This document shows positions 42,907-50,519 of a DNA stretch of 64,000 bases, one piece after another. Every line of letters begins with the position of its first letter. The stretch's first letter is position 1. Where the stretch lies: NCBI RefSeq assembly GCF_003402415.2, contig NZ_AP036014.1, positions 4,030,001 through 4,094,000 of the forward strand. The letters are read 5' to 3'. The position numbers were made by a program, and so were the translations under genes. Source of the DNA: Cupidesulfovibrio sp000226255 (GTDB lineage: Bacteria; Desulfobacterota; Desulfovibrionia; Desulfovibrionales; Desulfovibrionaceae). Below the pieces are notes generated by a model. It was not told the DNA's origin. It did no database searches and saw only the letters and a list, made by a program, of their open reading frames with translations.

Positions 42907-44574
42907 ATGCGCAGCAAGAAGATGACCCATGGATTGGAGAAGGCCCCGCACCGTTCGCTGCTGCATGCCCTGGGGCTGACGCGCGAGGAGATCGAGCGCC
43001 CCCTGGTGGGCGTGGTGAACGCGGCCAACGAGGTGGTGCCCGGCCACGTGCATTTGCACACCATTGCCGAGGCAGTGAAGGCCGGGGTGCGCGCGGCGGG
43101 CGGCACGCCCATGGAGTTTCCGGCAATTGCCGTGTGCGACGGCCTGGCCATGAACCACGAAGGCATGCATTTTTCGCTGCCGTCGCGCGAGATCATTGCC
43201 GATTCCATCGAGATCATGGCCACGGCGCACCCGTTCGACGCGCTGGTGTTCATCCCCAACTGTGACAAGTCGGTGCCTGGCATGCTCATGGCCATGCTGC
43301 GGATGGACATTCCGTCCATCATGGTCAGCGGCGGCCCCATGCTGGCGGGCGGCACCCTGGCGGGCCGCACCGACCTGATCAGCGTGTTCGAGGCCGTGGG
43401 CCGCGTGCAGCGCGGCGACATGACCATGGCCGAACTGGACGAGATGACCGAAACGGCCTGCCCCGGCTGCGGTTCGTGCGCGGGCATGTTCACGGCCAAC
43501 ACCATGAACTGCATGGCCGAAACCATGGGCCTTGCCCTGCCGGGCAACGGCACCATCCCGGCGGTGACGGCGGCGCGCGTGCGCCTGGCCAAGCACGCGG
43601 GCATGAAGGTGATGGAACTGCTGGAAAAGAACATCACCCCGCGCTCCATCGTCACTCCGCGCGCGGTGGCCAATGCCGTGGCCGTGGACATGGCCCTCGG
43701 CGGCTCCACCAACACGGTGCTGCACCTGCCCGCCGTGTTCGGCGAGGCCGGGCTGGACCTGACGCTGGACATCTTCGACGAGGTCAGCCGCAAGACCCCC
43801 AACCTGTGCAAGCTTTCCCCGGCCGGGCACCACCACATCCAGGACCTGCACGCCGCAGGCGGCATCCCGGCCGTGATGGCGGAACTGACCAAGAAGGGTC
43901 TGGTGGACACCTCGGTCATGACCGTCACCGGCAAGACCCTGGCCGAAAACCTGACCGAGCTGAACGCCCGCGTGCTCAACTACGACGTAATACATTCCGT
44001 TGACGAACCGTATTCGGCGCAGGGCGGCATCGCCATCCTCAAGGGCTCGCTGGCCCCGCAGGGCGCGGTGGTCAAGCAGTCGGCCGTGGCTCCGGAAATG
44101 ATGGTGCGCGAGGCCGTGGCCCGGGTGTTCGATTCCGAGGGCGATGCCCACGCCGCCATCATGGGCGGCAAGATCAACAAGGGCGACGCCATCATCATCC
44201 GCTACGAAGGCCCGCGCGGCGGCCCCGGCATGCGCGAGATGCTGTCGCCCACCGCCGCCATCGCGGGCATGGGCCTGGGCGCGGACGTGGCCCTGATCAC
44301 CGACGGCCGCTTCAGCGGCGGCACGCGCGGCGCGGCCATTGGCCACGTCTCGCCGGAAGCCGCCGACGGCGGCAACATCGGCCTGGTCAAGGAAGGCGAC
44401 CGGATTCGCATCGACATTCCGGCCCGCAGGCTGGACCTGCTGGTGGACGAGGCGGAACTGGCCGCCCGGCGCGAAACCTTCGTGCCCAAGGAAAAGCCGG
44501 TCACCTCGCCCCTGCTGCGCCGCTACGCCCGTCAGGTGACCAGCGCGGCCACCGGGGCCATGTTCCGCAAGTAG
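42907..44574 (+). CDS. ilvD: Dihydroxy-acid dehydratase IlvD
   Basis: This 555-residue iron-sulfur dehydratase catalyses the third step of valine/isoleucine synthesis. Cluster ligands are visible in FIPNCDKSVPGM and ETACPGCGSCAGMFTANTMNC; the C-terminal TDGRFSGGTRGAAIGHVSPEA motif holds the catalytic Ser. The start at 42907 is chosen because GAGGACG sits just upstream; an ATG 15 nt earlier would place that site inside the gene. The length is normal. Confidence 0.96.
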   Translation: MRSKKMTHGLEKAPHRSLLHALGLTREEIERPLVGVVNAANEVVPGHVHLHTIAEAVKAGVRAAGGTPMEFPAIAVCDGLAMNHEGMHFSLPSREIIADSIEIMATAHPFDALVFIPNCDKSVPGMLMAMLRMDIPSIMVSGGPMLAGGTLAGRTDLISVFEAVGRVQRGDMTMAELDEMTETACPGCGSCAGMFTANTMNCMAETMGLALPGNGTIPAVTAARVRLAKHAGMKVMELLEKNITPRSIVTPRAVANAVAVDMALGGSTNTVLHLPAVFGEAGLDLTLDIFDEVSRKTPNLCKLSPAGHHHIQDLHAAGGIPAVMAELTKKGLVDTSVMTVTGKTLAENLTELNARVLNYDVIHSVDEPYSAQGGIAILKGSLAPQGAVVKQSAVAPEMMVREAVARVFDSEGDAHAAIMGGKINKGDAIIIRYEGPRGGPGMREMLSPTAAIAGMGLGADVALITDGRFSGGTRGAAIGHVSPEAADGGNIGLVKEGDRIRIDIPARRLDLLVDEAELAARRETFVPKEKPVTSPLLRRYARQVTSAATGAMFRK

Positions 44575-44581
44575 TCTGCCG

Positions 44582-44870
44582 TAACAGGCTGGATTCTTAC
44601 GGGGGAGGGACCCTTTTGCGGCAGCCGTAGGCGAGTCCACGAGCCGTACGGATGGCGTCCGCAAAGCGTGAAAAGGGTCTCCTCCCCCGAACCCCCACCC
44701 CCCAAAACTTTTATTTGTATTTCCTGCGCATTGCGAGGGCACCCCGAATGAGATCCAAGAGGCGACTGCCGCGCGACGGTCGTCATCCGTAAGACTCGCA
44801 AGCTCGCCTAACGGCTTCCGTTCTTGGCCGTTAAGGGCGTCAAAGAGCAAACCTTTTCAATAGCCTGTTA
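44582..44870. repeat. Composite inverted-repeat element downstream of ilvD
   Basis: The outer ends are TAACAGGCT (44582-44590) and AGCCTGTTA (44862-44870), a perfect 9-bp inverted repeat. Inside, arms at 44600-44616 and 44671-44689 pair, with the GCCGTAGGCGAG...CGTACGGAT module in the loop, followed by ACCCCCACCCCCCAAAACTTTT. A further inverted copy of the module (CATCCGTAAGACTCGC...CTCGCCTAACGG) lies at about 44785-44815. Confidence 0.75.
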
Positions 44871-44899
44871 ACCCTCCCTCGCCCCCACAGCATTCCCTG

Positions 44900-44933
44900 A
44901 CGGCCCGTCGCACCATCCGGTGCGGCGGGCCGT
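44900..44933 (+). terminator. Hairpin before the metE promoter
   Basis: ACGGCCCG-CGCACC and GGTGCG-CGGGCCGT pair over about 15 positions around an ATCC loop, followed by TGTG rather than a U-run. It probably isolates metE from upstream transcription. Confidence 0.5.
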
Positions 44934-44983
44934 TGTGCGTGGTTGCTGTGGATGGACTTTCGGCAAAATCCGCGCGCCCTCGC

Positions 44984-45025
44984 TTGACACTCAATCACTA
45001 TATCAGTATTTGCTGATTTAGTGAT
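44984..45025 (+). promoter_or_regulatory. metE promoter overlapped by a 32-bp inverted repeat operator
   Basis: TTGACA (44984-44989) with TATTTG 17 nt later (45007-45012) forms a promoter. The inverted repeat 44994-45025 has 13-bp arms matching at 12 of 13 positions; its core is ATCAG-TATTTG-CTGAT, with the -10 exactly in the centre. A bound dimer would block transcription. In Desulfovibrio-type bacteria the ArsR-family regulator SahR controls methionine-cycle genes through inverted repeats; it is the best candidate, not proven here. Confidence 0.65.
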
Positions 45026-45039
45026 GTTATCATCCCCGA

Positions 45040-45320
45040 GCACGGCAGACCGCTGCATGCTCGGACGTGGAAGGGAAACGGAAACCGGTGCAAATCCGGT
45101 ACAGGCGCGCTGCCGTGTTCGGGCATGCCGCCCGCCGCCACCGCCAGCGCCATCCCGGCTCTCCCTGCCCGCACGGGCAACGGAGTTGTCGGGCATGGCA
45201 CGCGGGAAGGTCGCGGGCCACGGCTCCGGACCACGCGATGCCCCTCGCAAGGGCGTTCGCGTGGTTGCGAAGCCTTTCACCCACCGCCCGTCAGTCGGAA
45301 GACGTCCCCTCCGCACCGCC
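45040..45320 (+). ncRNA. Cobalamin riboswitch in the metE leader
   Basis: The leader contains the B12-box-like core GGAAACCGGTGCAAATCCGG (45080-45099) followed by CAGGCGCGC, and further on the conserved GTCAGTCGGAAGACGTCCCC (45290-45309) typical of the 3' part of cobalamin riboswitches. The ends are estimates. Downstream, CACCT (45391-45395) can pair with AGGTG (45413-45417), which includes the metE ribosome site, offering a translational switch. B12 binding is expected to turn off the B12-independent synthase. Confidence 0.88.
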
Positions 45321-45420
45321 CAAGGCCGCGCGAACCGGACCCCGGCATGCGCCCGCCCCACTGCAGGGGCGCGCGCTCGCGAATCGCTCTCACCTGTCTT
45401 CACGCATTCCGGAGGTGGCA

Positions 45421-47751
45421 ATGCGTACCCACAACCTTGGCTTTCCGCGCATCGGCGGCAACCGTGAACTGAAAAAGGCCGTCGAGGACTACTGGAAAGG
45501 CGCGGCCACGCGCCAGCAACTGGAGAACGCCGCGCGCGCCATCCGCCTGCGCAACTGGACCCTCCAGCGCGAGGCGGGCATCGACGTGGTGCCCGTGGGC
45601 GACTTCGCCCTGTACGACCACATCCTGGACGCCGCCCTGCTGCTGGGCGTGGTGCCCCCGCGCTTCCGCCACGGCGACGCGCCCCGCGACATCGACCTGA
45701 TGTTCCGCATGGCCCGCGGCCAGGGCGGAGAGCACCCCGTGTCCCCGCTGGAAATGACCAAGTGGTTCGACACCAATTACCACTACCTGGTCCCGGAACT
45801 GGACGCGGCCACCACCTTCGCGCCCGAGGCCGCCCCCCTGCTGGCCCACATCGACGAGGCGCTGGCGGCGGGCTTCACCCCCAAGGCGGTGCTGCCCGGC
45901 CCCATGACCTTCCTGTGGCTGTCCAAGCGCGTGGACGGGGGCACCCGCTGGTCGCTGCTGCCCGCCCTGCTCGACGCCTACGGCGCGCTGCTGCGGCAGG
46001 TGGCCGCCCGCTGCCCGCTGATCCAACTGGACGAACCCATCCTGTCTTTGGATCTGGCCGATGACATCCGCTCGCGCTTCGTGCCCGCCTATGCCCGGCT
46101 GCGCGTGGCCGTGCCGGACGCCACCCTGCTGCTGGCCAGCTACTTCGCCCCGGTGGGCGACAATCTGCCCGTGGCGCTGTCCCTCCCTGTGGACGTGCTG
46201 CACCTGGACCTGGTGCGCGGGCCGGAAGACCTGGCCCCGGCGCTGGACATCCTGGCCCGCGCGCCCCAGAAACCGACGGGCGACCCCGCGTTGCCGCAAT
46301 CCGGCATTGCGCTTTCCCTGGGCGTGGTCAACGGCCGCAATGTCTGGCGCGTGGATGCCGACTCCGCCGCCTCGCCGGTGCGCGCCGCCGTGGCAGCCCT
46401 TGGCCCGGACCGGGTGTGGGTGGCCCCGTCCTGCTCGCTGCTGCACAGCCCCGTGGACCTCGACGCGGAAACCGGGCTGGACCCGGAAGTGGCGCAATGG
46501 CTGGCCTTTGCCAAACAGAAATGCGCCGAAGTGCGCCTGGTGGCCGACATGTGCGACCTGAACGGCCGCGCCGACGCGCCGGAGACCGCCGCCGCCCTGG
46601 CCCGCAACCGGGCCGCCTTGGTCGCCCGCGCCGCAAGCCCGGCCATCCACGACCCTGCCGTGGCCGCACGCGTGGGCACCGTCACCCCGGAAATGGGCTG
46701 GCGCGCCACGCCCTACACCGCCCGCATCGCTGCCCAGCGCGCCGCGCTGCGTCTGCCCCAGCTGCCCACCACCACCATCGGCTCGTTCCCCCAGACAGCC
46801 GACATCCGCGCCCAGCGCCGCAAGCTGCGCACCGGCCAGATCACCGAGGCCCAGTACGACGCCGCCATGCGCGAGGCCATCGCCACCGCCGTCCGCGAGC
46901 AGGAGGCCCTGGGACTGGACGTGCTGGTGCACGGCGAGCCGGAGCGCAACGACATGGTCGAATACTTCGGTGAGCAGTTGCGCGGCTTCTGCATCACCGC
47001 CAACGGCTGGGTGCAAAGCTACGGCACCCGCTGCGTCAAGCCGCCCCTGCTCTACGGCGACGTCTCGCGGCCCGGCCCCATGACCGTGCGCTGGATCACC
47101 CATGCCCAGTCGCTCACCGCCAGGCCGGTCAAGGGCATGCTTACCGGCCCCGTCACCATCGCCTGCTGGAGCTTCGTGCGAGACGACGTGCCCCGGCCCG
47201 TGGTGTTCCGCCAGCTGGCCCTGGCCATTCGCGACGAAGTGGCCGACCTGGAGGCCGCTGGCATTGGCGTCATCCAGATCGACGAGCCCGCCCTGCGCGA
47301 GGGGCTGCCCCTGCGCCGAGCCGCCCACGCCGCCTACCTGGACGCCGCCGTGGGCGCGTTCCGCCTGGCTTCGTCCGGCGTGCGCGACACCACCCAGATC
47401 CATACCCACATGTGCTACTGCGACTTCCACGACATCATCGACCATGTGGCCGCCCTGGACGCCGACGTCATCAGCCTGGAAGCCAGCCGGAGCCGCATGG
47501 AACTGCTGGAGGTCTTCGCCACCCACGCCTACCCCAACGAGGTGGGCCCCGGCGTGTACGACATCCACAGCCCGCGCGTGCCCTCCATCGACGAAATGGA
47601 AACCCTGCTCCGCGCCGCCGCCCGCGTCCTGCCCCTGGACCGGCTGTGGGCCAACCCCGACTGCGGCCTGAAAACCCGCGACTGGCCCGAAACCCGCGCC
47701 AGCCTCGCCCACCTCGTGGCCGCCGCCGCACGGGTGCGGGGCAACGCGTAG
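45421..47751 (+). CDS. metE: Cobalamin-independent methionine synthase MetE
   Basis: This 776-residue zinc enzyme transfers the methyl group from 5-methyltetrahydropteroyltriglutamate to homocysteine. The N-terminal barrel starts NLGFPRIGGNRELKKAVEDYW. The C-terminal barrel has TTTIGSFPQT, GEPERNDMVEYFGEQL, IQIDEPALREGLPL, and the zinc ligands His and Cys in THMCYCDFHDI with the late Cys in NPDCGLKTR. The start at 45421 has GGAGG 7 nt upstream. It is controlled by a B12 riboswitch and an upstream operator. Confidence 0.97.
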   Translation: MRTHNLGFPRIGGNRELKKAVEDYWKGAATRQQLENAARAIRLRNWTLQREAGIDVVPVGDFALYDHILDAALLLGVVPPRFRHGDAPRDIDLMFRMARGQGGEHPVSPLEMTKWFDTNYHYLVPELDAATTFAPEAAPLLAHIDEALAAGFTPKAVLPGPMTFLWLSKRVDGGTRWSLLPALLDAYGALLRQVAARCPLIQLDEPILSLDLADDIRSRFVPAYARLRVAVPDATLLLASYFAPVGDNLPVALSLPVDVLHLDLVRGPEDLAPALDILARAPQKPTGDPALPQSGIALSLGVVNGRNVWRVDADSAASPVRAAVAALGPDRVWVAPSCSLLHSPVDLDAETGLDPEVAQWLAFAKQKCAEVRLVADMCDLNGRADAPETAAALARNRAALVARAASPAIHDPAVAARVGTVTPEMGWRATPYTARIAAQRAALRLPQLPTTTIGSFPQTADIRAQRRKLRTGQITEAQYDAAMREAIATAVREQEALGLDVLVHGEPERNDMVEYFGEQLRGFCITANGWVQSYGTRCVKPPLLYGDVSRPGPMTVRWITHAQSLTARPVKGMLTGPVTIACWSFVRDDVPRPVVFRQLALAIRDEVADLEAAGIGVIQIDEPALREGLPLRRAAHAAYLDAAVGAFRLASSGVRDTTQIHTHMCYCDFHDIIDHVAALDADVISLEASRSRMELLEVFATHAYPNEVGPGVYDIHSPRVPSIDEMETLLRAAARVLPLDRLWANPDCGLKTRDWPETRASLAHLVAAAARVRGNA

Positions 47752-47774
47752 CGAAAAAAATCGCTGAAGAGTAA

Positions 47775-47845
47775 CCGGGGGAAGGGACCCTTTGGAAAGG
47801 GTCTCCTTCCCCCGGACCCCCATCCCCCCAAACTTTTCATCGGGT
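47775..47845. repeat. Long inverted repeat downstream of metE
   Basis: CCGGGGGAAGGGACCCTT...AAGGGTCTCCTTCCCCCGG forms a nearly perfect 18-bp stem at 47775-47814, followed by the shared flank ACCCCCATCCCCCCAAACTTTTCAT. It begins 24 nt after the metE stop. Confidence 0.85.
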
Positions 47846-47901
47846 AAAATTCTTTTCCCATCCTCGTTCCCGCCAGCCTCGCTTATTGTCGTCCACCCCC
47901 A

Positions 47902-47985
47902 ATTGAAAAGTTTTGGAGAAAGGGGGTGGGGGTCCGGGGGCGGGGGAAAGAACCTTCTTCAAAAGGTTCTTTCCCCCGCCCCCGG
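47902..47985. repeat. Long inverted repeat, reverse orientation
   Basis: The flank TTGAAAAGTTTTGGAGAAAG comes first, then arms 47934-47956 and 47963-47985, a perfect 23-bp inverted repeat with loop CTTCAA. It faces the copy at 47.8 kb, so the AAAACTTTT flanks of the two copies point at each other 60 nt apart. Confidence 0.85.
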
Positions 47986-48112
47986 TTCCTTCTACTTCTC
48001 CCCACCAGCCCTCCCCCCCCACGTCCTTCCGCACCCCGCACACCCTTTCCGCGCGGGGGGTCTTGGCGTATGGTGCGCGCAAAGCGGGACGTCCAACGAT
48101 ACGGGGAGGCGC

Positions 48113-48919
48113 ATGAACCAGCGGTGGGATGCGGACACGGTGCGGGGCTACATGCAGTGGCTGGAGACGCCCATGGGGGCGTTTGCCGTGCGGCACGAGC
48201 AGCGGCTGCTGCACCACCTGGTGTCCGGCTGGCCCCGGCGCGGGCACACCCTGCTGGAGGTGGGCTGCGGCCCGGGGGTATTCCTGGAATCTTTCTGGGA
48301 GGCGGGGTTCGACGTCACGGGGCTGGACAGCAGCGAGGCCATGCTGGAGGCCGCGCGCGAACGCATGAACTGCCGGGCGGACTTCCACCTGGGCGTGGCG
48401 GACCACCTGCCCTTTGACGACGACGCCTTCGACTACGTTGCCTTGCTGACCAGCCTGGAATTCATGCCCGACCCGGCGGCGGCCCTGGCCGAGGCGTTCC
48501 GGGTGGCCTCGCGCGGGGTGCTGGTGGGCTTTCTGAACCGGATTTCGCCCTACTATCCCACCCACGGCATGCCGGCGCCGGGGCTGCGCGGCTCGCTGCT
48601 GCGGCAGGCGCGCTGGTTCAGCGTGGGGTCCATGTACGCGCTGGTGCGCGCCACCGGGGTGCCGTGCTCCATCACCATGCGCTCGGTGCTGCACGGCCCG
48701 GCGTGCACCTGGCGCGAATCGCGCCTGTTCGAAATGCTGAACGGCTGGATCAGCCTTTCGCCGTTCGGGGCATACGTGGGCATGCGCATGGACTTCGGCC
48801 GCCGCATGCCGGTCACCCCGCTGATGCTGCGCACGGGCAAGGCCGCCGTCTCGCGCATCACTCCCGGCCGTCAGCCCGCCACGGGCGGATACTCCTGCCG
48901 CGAAAAGCACGCCGGATAG
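48113..48919 (+). CDS. SAM-dependent methyltransferase, class I
   Basis: A 268-residue protein with methyltransferase motif I LLEVGCGPGVFLESF, the acidic loop GLDSSEAML, and motif LPFDDDAFDYVALLTSLEFMPDP, as in the UbiE/Methyltransf_11 group. The C-terminal part is family-specific. The start at 48113 has GGGGAGG just upstream. The substrate is unknown; its neighbours are unrelated metabolic and translation genes. Confidence 0.85.
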   Translation: MNQRWDADTVRGYMQWLETPMGAFAVRHEQRLLHHLVSGWPRRGHTLLEVGCGPGVFLESFWEAGFDVTGLDSSEAMLEAARERMNCRADFHLGVADHLPFDDDAFDYVALLTSLEFMPDPAAALAEAFRVASRGVLVGFLNRISPYYPTHGMPAPGLRGSLLRQARWFSVGSMYALVRATGVPCSITMRSVLHGPACTWRESRLFEMLNGWISLSPFGAYVGMRMDFGRRMPVTPLMLRTGKAAVSRITPGRQPATGGYSCREKHAG

Positions 48920-49069
48920 CCGCCCCGCGCCCTTGCGGCGCGCGCGTGACATTCGACGATTTTGACAATACCCGCCCATTGGACTATCCATGGCTGTTTC
49001 CGCACCGGCGGGGCGCGGCGTGGAGTTCGCACGCCCCCTGCCGCGCGAGTCTGCATCCGGAAGCGAGCC

Positions 49070-50365
49070 ATGAGCACCAACAATTCCGACAAGACCGCCG
49101 CCGACAAGGCCACGCAAAAGGGCACGGGCGACAAGGTGGGTACCATCAAGGGGTTCGCCGACATGTTCAGCCCCGACAGCGACGTGTTCACCTTCATGGA
49201 GAACACCGCCCGCGAGGTGTTTGGCCGCTACGGCTACACCGAGCTGCGCACCCCGCTGCTGGAGCGCACCGAACTGTTCTGCCGTTCCATCGGCACCGAG
49301 ACCGACGTGGTGCAGAAGGAAATGTACACCTTCCCCGACCGCAAGGGCCGCTCGCTCACCCTGCGCCCGGAAGCCACGGCGGGCGTCATGCGCGCCTTCA
49401 TCGACGCGGGCCGTCACGCGCAGGAGCCGGTCTCCAAGCTGTTCACCACCGGACCCATGTTCCGCTACGAGCGCCCGCAGAAGGGCCGCATGCGCCAGTT
49501 CCACCAGATCAACTGCGAATGCCTTGGCCCGCAGGAGCCGCAGGCCGACGCCGAACTGGTGCTGATGCTCATGACCTTCCTGGGCCAGCTGGGGCTGACC
49601 GATCTTTCGTTGCAGGTGAACTCGCTGGGCTGCCGCGAATGCCGCCCGGTGTACCGGGCCACGCTGCGCGACTTTCTGGATTCCATCGACCGCGAGGCCC
49701 TGTGCGAGGACTGCCGCCGCCGCATCGACACCAACCCGCTGCGGGTGCTGGACTGCAAGGTGCCCACCTGCCGCGAGCTGACCGCCGACGCCCCGCGCAT
49801 CATCGACCACAACTGCCCGGAATGCCGCAGCCACTTCGACACGGTGCTGCGGCTGTTCGACGCCGCGCGGCTTCCCTACGTGCTCACCCCGCGTCTGGTG
49901 CGCGGGCTGGACTACTACAACCGCACCACCTTCGAGGTGGTGTCCGGCTCCATCGGCGCGCAGTCGTCGGTGGCGGGCGGCGGCCGCTATGACGGCCTGG
50001 TGGCCCAGTTGGGCGGCCCGGACGTGCCCGGCGTGGGCTTTGCCTGCGGCATGGAGCGCCTTGCCCTGATGCTGCCCGCGCTGGAGAAGAAGCGGCCCGA
50101 TTTCTACATCGCCGTGCTGGACCCGGCCGCCTCGGACGCGGCTATGCTGCTGGCGCAGGATCTGCGTGCCGTCGGCAGGGTGGGCGAGGTGTCCTTTGCC
50201 GCGCGCTCCATCAAGAGCCAGATGCGCCAGGCCGGGCGCACCGGCGCGCGCGTGGCCCTGCTGCTGGGCGGCGACGAGCTGGCCAGCGGCACCGTGGTCA
50301 TCAAGGACATGGACAGCGGCGAGCAGCGCAGCGTGCCGCAGGGTGAGGCCGTGAGCCACGTATAG
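49070..50365 (+). CDS. hisS: Histidyl-tRNA synthetase
   Basis: This 431-residue class II synthetase charges tRNA-His. Motifs: KGFADMFSPDS, LRPEATAGVMRAF (motif 2 region), MFRYERPQKGRMRQFHQINCE, the histidine-binding RGLDYYNRTTFEVV, and GGGRYDGL. The C-terminal anticodon-binding domain follows (about 330-425). An insertion with CRECRPVY and CRRRID...CPECRSHF Cys pairs suggests a zinc-binding-like loop, common in bacterial HisRS of this type. The start at 49070 removes a low-complexity upstream frame. It is likely co-transcribed with aspS. Confidence 0.95.
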   Translation: MSTNNSDKTAADKATQKGTGDKVGTIKGFADMFSPDSDVFTFMENTAREVFGRYGYTELRTPLLERTELFCRSIGTETDVVQKEMYTFPDRKGRSLTLRPEATAGVMRAFIDAGRHAQEPVSKLFTTGPMFRYERPQKGRMRQFHQINCECLGPQEPQADAELVLMLMTFLGQLGLTDLSLQVNSLGCRECRPVYRATLRDFLDSIDREALCEDCRRRIDTNPLRVLDCKVPTCRELTADAPRIIDHNCPECRSHFDTVLRLFDAARLPYVLTPRLVRGLDYYNRTTFEVVSGSIGAQSSVAGGGRYDGLVAQLGGPDVPGVGFACGMERLALMLPALEKKRPDFYIAVLDPAASDAAMLLAQDLRAVGRVGEVSFAARSIKSQMRQAGRTGARVALLLGGDELASGTVVIKDMDSGEQRSVPQGEAVSHV

Positions 50366-50387
50366 TGCGGTGGCCAACGGCGGTCAG

Positions 50388-50461
50388 CACTACCCCTTTT
50401 GAAACGTTTGGGGGGGAGGGGTCCGGGGAGGGAGACCCTTTCCAAAGGGTCCCCTCCCCGA
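50388..50461. repeat. Long inverted repeat between hisS and aspS
   Basis: The flank CCCTTTTGAAACGTTTGGGGG is followed by arms CGGGGAGGGAGACCCTTT (50424-50441) and AAAGGGTCCCCTCCCCG (50444-50460) that pair with one bulge. Reverse orientation relative to the 40.6-kb copy. It starts 22 nt after the hisS stop. Confidence 0.8.
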
Positions 50462-50519
50462 TACGCTTTCTGCCTATTTACGACTTGTCATCCTCGGGTA
50501 ACATCCAAAGGAACCGTTC

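Larger units (their letters stand above)
47752..48112. other. Intergenic region downstream of metE
   Basis: 361 nt, largely filled by two long inverted repeats in opposite orientation (47775-47845 and 47902-47985). The last 100 nt before the methyltransferase hold only its ribosome site (GGGGAGG). Confidence 0.75.

Noticed and set aside
45400..47823. 807-codon open frame antisense to metE
   Set aside because: Low-complexity Gly/Val/Gln/His composition, exactly mirrors the codon bias of metE, and would run through its riboswitch end. A shadow frame.
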